DNA of 64,000 nt, taken from positions 1 to 64,000 of the forward strand of contig JBAMJV010007723.1 in NCBI GenBank assembly GCA_037951105.1, given 5' to 3'. Both the position numbers and the translations under genes were made by a program. The DNA comes from Echinarachnius parma. Taxonomy: Eukaryota > Echinodermata > Echinoidea > Clypeasteroida > Echinarachniidae. Below are positions 12,891 through 24,513 of the stretch, in pieces. The notes below the pieces were generated by a model. It saw nothing but the letters and a program-made list of their open reading frames with translations. It had not been told where the DNA came from and did no database searches. Positions within the stretch are counted from its first letter, which is position 1, and every line of letters begins with the position of its first letter.

Positions 12891-14238
12891 TTGTTGAAAT
12901 TCAAAGTTTTCTAAAGAACAGCACCTATTTATGGCATTCTAAACTAATGTATATTTATTAAGCTTAATATTAATAACTCACACATGTAATTTGCGTTCTG
13001 GTTGTTTTTGTCCTAGAAATTGACCTAAATGAATAAATAATGTTACATGCTCATTATGGTAATTTGCCCTTTATAATGTTTATGTAACGATGCAGACAAT
13101 CGGAAGTTACCATGGTAGTATGGAAAACATTTTCAGTAGGGGGAGGACTGTGCACGTATAACATGTCACACTCTCTGATGTTCAATGTGTTGTTGAAAAT
13201 TTTTTACAAATACTTATAGTCACTTACTATAGTCAGTTCAACAAGATTATGCAATCGTTATGCAATCTCTACGTAGAATAAGCAGATAAAATCAAAAGGA
13301 TTTACAAAATATACGCGCATCTGAACTGTAATTTTTCTAAAATAGAACAGAGTCCATTACGATGTCGATCTAAAAGTGGTTTTATCTGGTTTTGGTGCAT
13401 GATGACGTAGTTCCCCGAGGAAGCTAAATATACATAGAAAGATAACTCTCAAGCACTAGCCTTAAATTTATCGATGTCGTAAATTCTTTTAAAAAAAACA
13501 AGTTCATACAAATAATATTTTGTTCACTTATATTCATCATACCATGTTATATAACAATGCCACAGAACAGTGCACACACAGTGCACATTTCGACTCCCTA
13601 GGGAGTATTCAAGCCAATCGCCTGTTAGTTACTAGATTACTAGATCCCTTTAAAGTCTGTTGTCTAAACTCGGAAACGCACTCCGGTGCGCCTCGTATGT
13701 TACCATTTAAAGAGATTATAGTGTCGTCGCGTCTGGGAGCGCTTTTCAATCTAAAGTTCACATGGGGCCGCCATGAACCGGTCCATCACTCGTTTAATAA
13801 ATGACGTCACTAATCATGAAGCGACCGTGCAATAGGTATACTATTGCAAAGTCGGTTCTCTAGGTCGTGCAATAGATCATTTCTACTGAATGTCATGTGA
13901 CCTGAATTCAACCCATCACATATCGAGAACATTCTGAGATGTTATATAATAGTTCATATAGTACACAACTATGGTTCATAACACAACTTTACACAACTAA
14001 GATGCAGTGTTATAGCCTAGTTTGCGCGCATTATATCTTGCGAACGCCTTGCGCACGGTGCGAAATACACGCTGGCTCTGTGGTTATGTATAATAGTGCG
14101 CACGCATTATGCAACTTTATAATGACACAAACTAGCTGAACAGTGCCCCCTACATTCATACGCGATATTATCTTTAATGTATGGCAGAATAATGTAATAC
14201 ATTTGCCGAAACAAGATTGATTTATGAACCAGCATTCT
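12891..14238. other. No gene seen
   Basis: Intergenic sequence. Open frames here, including one at 13520-13804 (+), have no recognisable domain and no flanking splice signals. Confidence 0.5.
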
Positions 14239-14452
14239 ACACTCTAAAAACACCCGGGTCCGAATTGACCCGGAAAAGAGTCCGTTGGGGCCACACTCCG
14301 TTCAGGGTCAAAAAATGACCCGGAATAGGGTCATGAAGACCCGGAATGGGGTCACATCTGACCCCATTCCGAGTCATTTTTTGACCCGGAATGGAGTGTG
14401 GCCCCAACGGACTCTTTTCCAGGTCAGTCTGACCCGGCTGTTTTTAGAGTGT
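14239..14452. mobile_element. Foldback MITE with 'gacccgg' arms
   Basis: A 214-bp near-perfect inverted repeat. It starts ACACTCTAAAAAC and ends GTTTTTAGAGTGT, with matching arms containing 'gagtccgttggggccacac'. It would form a long hairpin and has no open frame of note. Confidence 0.85.
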
Positions 14453-15025
14453 ATGTGAACCGTACTGTACACTAGTTTTTGCACATCCGCCGTTAGCATG
14501 GTAAGTCGTTAATGTAAAATAAAATTGTATTTGCATATACTATTTTTCAATTTTGTTCTATTAGCAAAGTCCCAGGAGATAGCCCCCTCATTATAAGTAT
14601 ATTTGTTTTTTCTAATCATCGCTTGCAGTTAATTGTTATTCTATGCCAAAAGACTCGCTATGATTTCAGAGTAATTTTGTTTTCATTTAATGCAAATATA
14701 ACGCCCATCGAATTTGGTTTTATAATGACATTTATACAGAAACATCATACTCGATTGTGAACATTTATTAAATCAAGAGATACCATACTCGATTTACAAT
14801 GATTTTATTTCCAAATCAATATGTTCTCTGGACAGTAGAGGTTTAATTTGATTGCAATGGTCAGCGACACAGAGTTGGGGGAGCGGGGTTGGGTACAAAA
14901 AGTGGCAACAATATCATGTAACTTTAAAAAATAAAACAAAATATAGAAATATACTATGTATATACATGTATATGTAGCATTCATGCGATTAATTTGTTAC
15001 GCATTCGGTAAGATATCGGTGTTAA

Positions 15026-15482
15026 ATATAGGTTTTCTCAGCCAATTTCGTAAGCTTCTCATTCGTTTTGATAAGCGTTTCATTCAATTTCGCGATATTG
15101 AGCTGAAGGCTTGCAATTGTCATTCAAAATTGCATTTTGTTCATACGATTTAGCTCTTCGGTCAAGTGATTTACCATTTTTAGCATTCAATTTAATAAAC
15201 ACGCTATTTGCATTCAATTTCGCCAACGGATTTCACGGAAGGTGGTGTTACGTAATCACAAATTTTCTCGCTTTAAATTGAATGACAATTTTACGAAATA
15301 GAAACACGTTCTAAATCGAATGCAAACAAAATGTTTTCGAATGATTGTTATATGAATTCGAATGCTAAAAAACGAATTTGAACTGCAAAATACAGCTGCG
15401 GTGACAAAATCGGCGAAATTGAATGCACACAAAATGAATTTGTATGGCTAACTTACGAAATTGACCGAGAAATCCTATATTA
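15026..15482. mobile_element. Foldback element J with repeated ATTCAATTTCG-like motifs
   Basis: Terminal inverted repeats 'ataggttttctcagccaat' and its complement near 15460-15480 enclose ~455 bp. Inside, short blocks of the form cattcaatttcg/cgaaattgaatg recur many times on both strands, so it is a multi-hairpin repeat rather than a simple MITE. A paralogous copy of its left flank at about 15958-16022 lacks the element. Confidence 0.7.
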
Positions 15483-15535
15483 CAAAGAGAACGGATGCGC
15501 TTTTATTGGTGTATGCACAATTGCACAACCTTTAA

Positions 15536-15917
15536 AAGGATCTAGTATCTTTGTCAAAATCCACAAAACTTACTAAGAGCTCTTGTGATTTAATCATGAC
15601 TTGCTGTATTCGTATTATAGAAGCATGGGACAGGTTTGGGTTTTCCTCATTTCCCTTTCGTTAGAAATATATTTTCGATTTAAGAGTCAACCACTGGATA
15701 ATTCAAACTTTGTACAAGCTTCAGTAGTAGTGCAATGAGTTAGCAATATACATGTTACTTTGCATTTTCGCTCATTAATATGACACTCAATTACTGTACC
15801 ATGGAATTTTCAAACATTACTCAGTCGACATTGCTGCTGCATCAGCTTACCAACAATAAATAATCAACACTTCGTTAGTTTTTTGCACATATCAACAAAG
15901 TTTCTATAGATCCCTTT
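15536..15917. mobile_element. MITE family B, copy 3
   Basis: Begins after TTAA as AGGATCTAGTATCTTTGTC and ends 'gtttctatagatccctttt'. The internal text is family B, in copy 1 orientation. Confidence 0.78.
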
Positions 15918-16035
15918 TAGTTTTATATTCATCATTATTATTTCACGATTACTGGCTCTCATGCATGTAGCATGTGATTAATTTGATATGCATCCGTTAA
16001 GATATCGGTGTGAAATATAATACATGGAGCTTCAA

Positions 16036-16260
16036 GCCCCGGTCACATATCACCGGATAGCGTATAAACGGATGCCCAACGGAGAGTGAAATGCTAAATC
16101 CATTCGTCTCCGTTCGTATGCGTTTCTTGCCCGTTCCTTGTCAGGCGATGTACGTTGTTCTGGCGGATGAAGCAATTGAGACGACTTTCACCACCGGATA
16201 ATTTGGTTTTGCATAATGTTTTATATCTGTTTACGCTTTCCGTTGATATGTGACCGGGCC
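16036..16260. mobile_element. Foldback MITE, GCCCCGGTCACATATC ends
   Basis: The left end GCCCCGGTCACATATCACCGG matches the complement of the right end (ccgttgatatgtgaccgggcc) with two mismatches. The element is ~225 bp and has no coding capacity. It is the only copy I found in the window. Confidence 0.7.
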
Positions 16261-16440
16261 TTTACATGGAGCATGGCTTATGCATGCAAAACCTCTTTCT
16301 GTCAGTGAATGATGATATCTAAATGATTGTCTGTAGCCACATAGAAGGAGCACCAATTTATTTATGAGTGGCTATGTATTCATTAACACATTCACAACTG
16401 CACAGTTCATACAAGTCGCGTATCAAACACTTTCACTTAA

Positions 16441-16818
16441 AGGGATCTAGTATCTTTGTCGACATGTGCAAAACGCGATGAATGGTTGATACAATGTATA
16501 TTGTTCTTATCTGATATGTCCACTGAGTGTTGTGTGAAAATTTCAAGTTAAATGGACTTTATTTGGCCGAGTAATGAGCAAACATGTAAAGTTATATTCA
16601 CTTACTCATTGCACTCACTTTGTACACGGTTCTGACAATCCATTGGATAATTTGACATCTGAACACTTCAATCGTAAATATCTTTTTAACGAAAGGGACA
16701 TTTGAAAAATCGAAACCTGTCCCATGCTTGTTTTGTTAATAAGAATACAACAAGGTATGAGGGAACTGCTAGAATTTCAATTGGATTTTGAGGATTTGGA
16801 CAATGTTACTAAGTCCCT
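16441..16818. mobile_element. MITE family B, copy 4 (clean TTAA ends)
   Basis: TTAA|AGGGATCTAGTATCTTTG at the left and ...GTTACTAAGTCCCT|TTAA at the right, 378 bp, with a family B body. Confidence 0.85.
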
Positions 16819-17719
16819 TTAATCTGTGTATATTCAAGCTAAGACATGCATGATCTCAATTTTATATCGAATGTCCATTCCACAGAGAGGCCGGCAAACG
16901 CCATCACTTTTCGCAAGCTAATTAAAACTTAATATAACGCGATGTTTCGGTACAATTCCCGCGCTTTTCGTTCTCTATCAGTAAAAGGTAGTTTCCCCAA
17001 TAAGTCTTTACCCTCTGACGCGTTATCTTGCCTCCCCCTGTCTCTTGTTTCAGCCCGTATCTTTCCGGAGCGGAAGCCTCTCCTCTATCAAGCTGATATG
17101 ATGTGATATGGTAATTTTAACTCAGTTATCTTGCTCATCACTTTGGTGTTGTCTTACGCGGGCACTAGTTGGGCCAGGTCAGAGCAGCAGAACTGCATGT
17201 TGGCAAGGGCATCGGGTGAGCTATGGCGTCATCAAACATGATCATTATGCCGAAAGTTTTTTAGAGCAAGACGCTTCATATCAGGGGCTAGAGCGGGGTT
17301 TAATCAACTCGTTCACCGTGCAACGTCGTGAAAAAGAAATACATACAAACATACATACATACATAGACAGTTAATCAAATACTCCGTGAACATTTGTTTC
17401 GGTAATATTTCGGCCATATAGGCCTTTGTCTATTTTCACGGAGTATTTTATTAACTTTCGTTGTTTTCTTACATTTCGACTCCGAACAGAACTTTTACCT
17501 TCATACATACACATACTGTACATACAAGAACATAAATAATGATTTATGAATCAATCAATCAATCAAAATGATAAAATTAATTATTGATTAAATATTATTA
17601 ATTATAATGATAATCAAATATAGACTAATTATAATAAACCGTTTCGCTTTTTATTGCATAGTCACGTGACTAAACATGAATACGTAACGTCTCGACTCTC
17701 GACACATAACTGGCTACCT

Positions 17720-19325
17720 GTGGCCATATTCATAAAAGCCCGATAGCCTATCTGTCAGCTAGGCCTTATCTCCTTGCCAAAATGCCACTTTGGACGATAA
17801 CTAGCGGGGAACTCACAAAACTCGCTTGGGTGATCACCTTTGTTTTCACAAACCAGTGCACAACACACACGTGCATGGATATGTATTTAGTAATGTGTGT
17901 AGATTTTGCACGCTGTCTATGCCCTTACCATATCGACCAATCAACGAGCGTCTAAGCCCTGTAATACAATAGCCATTTAAAATCTTCGTAGCGGGTTGCT
18001 AAATCTTAATTCAAGAAGCACTGCTAACCATACCGATAACAAGCTAACAACTCGGATGATCTAATTTATTCATCGTGGCTGTCATGGTAACATTCCATCT
18101 GTTGCATGTTCACATCGCATAAAAGCGCAGTTTACTCGAACGTGTGAATGAACGAATTGTTCCTTATTGTTCCAATCATAAAAGCGTCTTATTGAGTTTG
18201 TTATGTGTTCTACAACGTGATACAGTAAGGGGGGGGGGGGGGGTAGTAGAACATAATTGTCTTATCTGGGGTAAACGGGGGGGGGGGGGGGGAGGGCGGT
18301 AACTTGTGTCCAAAACAAAAAGCTTGCTATAATTCCTAAATGTAAGGTTGTTACTGTAGATATGAGCGTGAGTAGGAATGATGTTTTTTTCGGGGGGGGG
18401 GGGGGGGGGATCACGCGTAAGCACATGTTTTCATAGCCACCCTAATGAAGTAAAACCAAATACATCTTCCTCCTCATTACGATCAAGCTCCGCCACGCTT
18501 ATAATATGATAACATGACAAGGGAAACTATTCAATTGCAGTGAAAACAGAAACGAAATTGCATTAAATAGTATTATATAGATAGATTCATCAAAACAGAA
18601 TTGAAATCACATAAAATCAATCCGAACTGCAAAAGTAAGCTAATATGTCACAACAAGGACAAATAAAGGCAAATTACTCTCCAGATAAAAACATGTAATT
18701 TAAGCTGATAAAAGATGTTATTACTGAAGTACAAGGATGCTAGGACAAACACGGAAAAGTATGCTACTTGGGGAACTATTTTGAACTATAACATCACGCT
18801 ATCATAAAAAACTCTAATATCCCTTATTCGAATATTCTCCTTGCCATGTTCACGATCGCGCCACACGCATATACACACAAAAACCGGGCAGATTGTTACT
18901 TGCTAGCAATTTAGAGGTACATCAGAGTACCTCTAATTTTTTGGTCCAGTGTCGCTAAAATTTGTCCTATCTGGCTTTGGTGAATAAGAAAAAATTAGCT
19001 GGGTGTTAGGTCGTCATTCAACTTCACGCCTATGTTGTAAGTCCAACAAAGCTCTATTCAGAACGTCCCGCATAAATAGATTTCAATGCATTTAGTCGGC
19101 ACCGCAGATATATTGTTGTAATTGTTCGCATTTCGACTAACAATGTCGTGTAATACCAAATGATTGTGGAATTTAGACAGATGGGTTGTCATGCTAGGCC
19201 AGGCCTTGACTACGATAGTGAATTTAGCCTATCGGCCTTTTGTGAATACCAGTTAAGCCTAGCGGACATCGAAATCGTAATTTGATCAACCAACTAGCTT
19301 ATCGGGGTTTTATGAATATGGCCAC
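17720..19325. mobile_element. Terminal-inverted-repeat element K, 1.6 kb
   Basis: The 31-bp ends GTGGCCATATTCATAAAAGC... (17720-17750) and the inverted form at 19295-19325 differ at about three positions. A partial extra copy of the end sequence lies near 19220-19250. The interior has no convincing transposase frame and holds three poly-G runs (about 18228, 18279, 18394). I infer a non-autonomous DNA transposon of unknown superfamily. Confidence 0.6.
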
Positions 19326-19399
19326 TGACTTCTAGCGATCAATTAAAAGGGAAAGAAAACGCTGGAATTTCGCTCACTATTACTGATAAGTGAATAATC

Positions 19400-19945
19400 G
19401 ATGTCACTTTTATAGTTGTATATTTCCTCATGTGTATCACTAAAAATAGAAATAATCAATGTTTCTAAGACCGCTATCAATTGTTTTGACTGACCACTGG
19501 CAGAGCTGCCATGTTTTCCAACTGTACCGCATCTGAGCGCATCTGAGCGTGCACTAAAAAAAACGGGTTATGTAGAATACCTGTCATTTCTATAGCCTTG
19601 TATTTCCTCTTGGGTATCACTAATTGTGGAAATAATCAATGTTTTTTAAACCACTATCAACTGTTTTGACTGACTATTGGAGGCTGCCATGTTTCCAGTG
19701 GTACCGCATGAAACATCACATGAGCACAGTTACTGAGCGTGCACGAACAGAAGCGGGTTATGTCTGTGGTTAAATAACTCGTTTTTGTTAGTGGTAATCG
19801 AATGACGTTTCATGAGGTACCATTGGAAAACATGGCAGCCTCATTTGCTTAGTCAAATCAGATGACAATGGTTAAAAAATCATTGTTTATTTAAATAATA
19901 AATAAGTGATACACAAGAGGAAATATACGACTAAAAGTGACGGGA
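19400..19945. repeat. Three copies of a ~190-bp repeat, two direct and one inverted
   Basis: The block containing 'atttcctcatgtgtatcact' and 'gaaataatcaatgttt' occurs at about 19405-19585, again directly at about 19587-19780, and in inverse orientation at about 19800-19945. All three also share a 'gctgccatgtttcca'-like segment. No open frame runs through it. Confidence 0.7.
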
Positions 19946-20554
19946 ATTATGTAAATAACAATAAAGCAAAAATGCCAGCTTCTGGCAATAATTTGTTATA
20001 GTCGACGGTGTACCTCCTTGGTATTCAGGACATTGTCCCATATACATGTATAAATACAACACTGAACGCTATCGATTATTATTCATTGATATTTACAAGT
20101 ATGGTTTCGTACTTCGAGGGTCATCAACAAAGTGAAGAGAAAGGGACGGTTTTACCTTCGAAATTTCCCTTCTTCCTGCATTTGTACATCAGACAATCAT
20201 GTTAGAAGAACCACATTTGATCAGCAACTCAGCAATGTAAGAGAAATATTGTTTTGTGCAAATCATTAACTGTTTTTCTCTTCACATTACCAATGCAGCG
20301 TCAATACTGCTGTTATCATGGTTACGACTGTGTTTCGGGTCGTACTAATTCTCGACTTTGTTGATAAATTAATTGTATTCCATCTATTATATTTATCATT
20401 TTTGTTATATATTGACTAATTGAATTATTATTTGTTTTATTGTTATTATGTATTGCATTGTTATTGTACATAAAAGCAGAACGAATATTGTATATGACAG
20501 AACGGCACCTGCTGACGACACATCAGCACAGCACGTCATCCCAGTACAGCTTAA

Positions 20555-20769
20555 AGCCCGGCGCAGACAGAGCCGACTCGACCCGATCCGACTGGTTTTC
20601 AGTCAGGCTATACTCAGTTGGAGCCGATTCAACATGTTGAATCGGCCTCGAATGACCTCCGACTGGCTCTTGACTGGCAAAACCGGAGTCCTGAGTCAAC
20701 ACATACTGAGTTAATCAGGTTGAAAACCAGTCGGATCGGGTCGCGAGTCGGCTCTGTCTGCGCCGGGCC
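20555..20769. mobile_element. MITE family C, copy 1 (TAA target site)
   Basis: A 215-bp element with ~45-bp inverted ends, AGCCCGGCGCAGACAGAGCC... and its complement, flanked by TAA on both sides. Other copies are at 35958, 52417 and 54740, all with TAA duplications. TWA target sites are typical of PIF/Harbinger, so that type is inferred. Confidence 0.85.
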
Positions 20770-21125
20770 TAAAGGAGTGGTCACATAGGACACGACTAGA
20801 CCCACGAATGCAGTACGCATTGGTACGAATCAATGGCAAGCCGTTTTTAACATTTATTCCTATTTCTTGATATATCAAGAAATCGAATATTTTATATCAA
20901 GAATTGATTTCTTGATTTCAAGAAATGCATTCTTGATATCAAGAAATACTTTTCTGTTGTTAAGCATTGGTAATTCTTGATATCAAGAAATGCATTCTTG
21001 ATATCAATAATTCAATTCTTGATATCAAGAAATAGGAATAAATGTTAAAAACGGCTTGCCATTAATTCGTACCAATGCGTACTGCATTCGTGGGTCTAGT
21101 CGTGTCCTATGTGACCACTCCTTTA
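20770..21125. mobile_element. Foldback element D with TTCTTGATATCAAGAA core
   Basis: Arms of about 95 bp (TAAAGGAGTGGTCACATAGG... and the complement ending CCACTCCTTTA) enclose a core with several copies or near-copies of the palindrome TTCTTGATATCAAGAA. It abuts MITE C copy 1, sharing its right TAA. Confidence 0.8.
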
Positions 21126-22048
21126 GAGCTGCTTCAAGGGATTACCTCATCAAGTATCAAGATGTAAACAAAAAGACAACCACCATACACGTTTAAGCCC
21201 AGGCAGGGGTGACGGGTGGGGGTGATTGATGCATTTGTTTTTTTCTTCTGAATATTACATTATCAAGAGAACGATCGTGTCATTTGATCTTGTATATCAG
21301 GAGGCGAGAGCTCGATCATGACGGAATCATGACCCAGGACCAGCCCTAGTTCCATTCATTTCTAGACAGTGCTAGATATTATATAGATTTTCCCGTCCAT
21401 TTTAACACTTTTTTTTCATTCAATTTTATAAATTTGTACCTCAATTTCGTCCCGAGAAGTCGAGAATATGCCAATTCCAACCTCAATTTCGTCTATGGTC
21501 GACCAATTTCACAAAAAGTCCAATTAATTTAGTCATTCTTGCACATTGACATCAAAGAGTTAGAGCCAATTACCATGGTAAATGTCGCTGGTACGTTATC
21601 GGGCCCCTGGGCCCTGAGGATGACAAACTTGCAGTGGAGTCGATGCAGGTTCAAGTAAATGGGATATGTCGCCATCTATCGGGCTAATCGCATATAACCA
21701 TCGGGATCCCGTCTATCCCACCGAGTGGTGTATTATCGATGCGTCTATCGCGTCTATCCCACTGGTATATCCAAACCAGACTGCACTATACACAGGGTGC
21801 CCCCCCCCCCCAAAAAAAAAACCCAACAAGCAATCAAACACACAAACAACAACAACAACAACAACAACGGAATGTTTTTTTCCAATAACAGTACAACATA
21901 ACAAATAGGTTTACTGGATAGATAATCTTGTACTGAGGAAGATTACACCAAGAATATCAATTTGGGTCGAGTACTGTTTTAGGGCGCCTCTCATACCTTT
22001 AGTGACACCATATCAGGTTTAATTTTTTGTTCGATTCCAACAAAATAT

Positions 22049-22330
22049 GTGCCTGAAATTCACTCGCCATATGATTGTGCAGTGGTCATAACGTGTACCG
22101 GACGACGGACAGTCAACCTGTTCGAAACGTCGAGCCTCTCCTTCTATACCCATCCTCTCCTTACTATACTAACCCATACCGGCGCTGTAGTTCTTGTTAG
22201 AATTACAAGCTCAGGAAAGAATACCAACAGTCCTTTCCAGGACTACCACAGTCCTTGTAGGACTACCCAAGAAAGAATACCAGCAGTCCTTCTCAGGACT
22301 CTCAAATCTTCCCTTCTCACATGGTGCAAC
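22049..22330 (+). mobile_element. Penelope-like retroelement remnant (hammerhead and stem-loop motifs)
   Basis: At 22100-22125 the text 'accggacgacggacag', a short loop, then 'ctgttcgaaacgtc' matches the layout of a degenerate type I hammerhead core (CUGANGA, stem II, GAAA), with one core change. Downstream are three 15-16-base hairpins, AGTCCTTTCCAGGACT, AGTCCTTGTAGGACT and AGTCCTTCTCAGGACT, each near 'gaaagaatacca'. From memory, this combination is seen in Penelope-like elements. No reverse transcriptase remains, so the assignment is tentative. Confidence 0.35.
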
Positions 22331-23475
22331 CGCAAGCCGACTCATGTCATTCGTACTATTTTAGGGTCGGATGGCAAGGATTTTCTTGTCAGGGGAAAAA
22401 ACAACAACTAAAAGGGTGGTATTTTGGACAGAATAGACCAACTCCAGGCAATGGCCTAGCTACGGGGGAAGGGGGGGGGGGGGGGGGGTCGGCATTGGGG
22501 CCCATCTTGTACCAACTTACCATTACTGCAGAAGCTCTAAAACAGCGCAGATAGAGTTAGGGAGACACCCATAATACGGTGCTAAATCTATAATTGACAT
22601 TATTGTGTCATTCATAGAGTTGCGTGAACGAGTAGAATTAAAATCAGCAGCAGCAAGGCGAAGTTTTCATTCAAACTCGCTGGTAAATACTTCACTTAAA
22701 TAGTGACCTAGCTCTACCTAATTATTAGAAAAGATCTTTTCAATTTTGTTACAACGAACATTCACTTAGATCAAATTGATAATTACTAATACAAAAACCC
22801 AGAAAATGTCTGCTTATAGCACTCTTCCTCAATGGTCCTCTTGAAATGAAATCCTCATCAAGCATGTTTGTATTTATTTGTACACTCTTTTTACTGAGAA
22901 AACTGTATGATTTAATAGTAAAGGTTGTAGTTTGCAGCAGTAACAGAATAAGCTGATAGGTATGATTAGAAGAGCAATCTTGTTCACGTTGTATTTTAAT
23001 TAGTATCAATCACTGCAAAATAACATTGTAGAAATTAATTGTTCATCATTATAATTGCCATCATGGGATCCCATGGAAGACCAGTCATGTCTAGAAAGAC
23101 ACTAGAAAGACGCTGAATGGGCTATCCCTCCGACTTCATTTGCGTTTATTGAAACTGAATTGTGTGCAGTTATTATTTTGTATCCTTTGTAACGTTTTAA
23201 ATTTTTATTTCGAAAGAATAAATAAATACAAACACAAACACAAATACAAATACAAATGCAAATACAAATATATACGTGTCACCCCAAAATGTTGACAAAA
23301 ACAAAACAGTAAATAAGTGGAAACTCTTCTTTTTTTTCAACAAAGAAACACAAAGAGGGCGCCCCTAGCTCATCAGTCCGACCACGCTACACCATTGACC
23401 CATGACCACCAGGTTCAAGGAGCGGTTAAGAGACCTTCATCAAAAACGAAAAAATGGAATTGGCATGGTGATTAA
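22331..23475. other. No gene seen; retroposon-tail-like stretch
   Basis: Contains a poly-G run (22471-22488). At about 23170-23275 a 'gtaacgttttaaatttttatttcgaaagaataaataaatac' context leads into an imperfect (aaatac)n tail, which resembles the 3' end of a retroposon. A tRNA-like fragment around 23360-23420 is too weak to call. Confidence 0.4.
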
Positions 23476-23861
23476 AGGGATCTAGTAACAGTGTTCAAAT
23501 CCTCAAAACGTACTCAGACCCCTTGCATGTCTAGGGGTTCTCTCATACATTGTTGTATTCGCATTGCGAATAGAAGCATGGCACAGGTTTTTGTTTTTTC
23601 CATTTCCCTTTCATTAACAAGATATTTACGATTGAAGTGTTTGGATTTTTAATTAACCACTGGAAAGTTATAACTGTGTATATACAAAGTCAGTGCACGG
23701 AACTAGTGAATATCATTTTGTATTTACTCATTACTTGGCCATGTAAAATCCAATTAACGTGATATTTTTACACATCACTCAGTAGACATACCAGACCATA
23801 CAATACACAATATATCAACCATTCATCACATTGCACATTTCAACAAAGTTACTAGATCCCT
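23476..23861. mobile_element. MITE family B, copy 5 (clean TTAA ends)
   Basis: TTAA|AGGGATCTAGTAACAGTG at the left and ...GTTACTAGATCCCT|TTAA at the right, 386 bp, with a family B body. Confidence 0.85.
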
Positions 23862-24513
23862 TTAAAAACAAAAATGGACTAGGCACGGTGATTAAAACAC
23901 AAACCGCAATTAGAGTCGGATTCGAATATTATTTGTTGCGTGTTGTGACGGTATAACAAGGTCAGCATGGTCAATGTCAACAAATTCTATGTCATGCCAA
24001 TCAGATGACCATGGTGCATGGTGACCGGCGCGCTCACAGCCCGAGTCCTACTTTGGTCTCATTTTATATTTTGTTTTGGTTTGTTACTGTTCTCATTGAT
24101 AGTAATTCGTTTCGTGCTGTGCTGCGTTTACTTTTGTTTTCATTCATAATTGTGTTGGTTGCTGTTGTTGCTGTCTTGTTGTTGCTGTTGTTGCTATTGT
24201 GTTGAATTTTATGTCATATCATGCGTCGGTGTTTTAACTTTGTAATTGTATTTGTTGTTGTTGTGTTGAATGTCATATCTTGTATAAAAAAGCTTGAAAC
24301 TGTCAGGTGTTTGGAGGACGCCTTATTGTGTTAACGGCTGATTTTTGAACGGAAACAGCCTTGTAACTTACGCTCATACCATATGTTTGTTTGTTTTCAA
24401 ATTCAAGCATCATTGAATTATTATTATTTTTTTACTGATATTAACTTACAAGTTTTAGTTACTGAATTTCAGTTTGACCAGAACTGTATTATCTCGCATA
24501 CAATTGCTTGTTC

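Noticed and set aside
17386-17450. Hairpin 'aatactccgtgaa...ttcacggagtatt' with a GAAA-bearing stem on the minus strand
   Set aside because: Hammerhead core positions do not match well enough; it is likely a small repeat relic.
23340-23440. tRNA gene or SINE with 'tagctcatcagt' and 'ggttcaagg' boxes
   Set aside because: No cloverleaf can be drawn; the boxes are imperfect and the acceptor stem does not pair.
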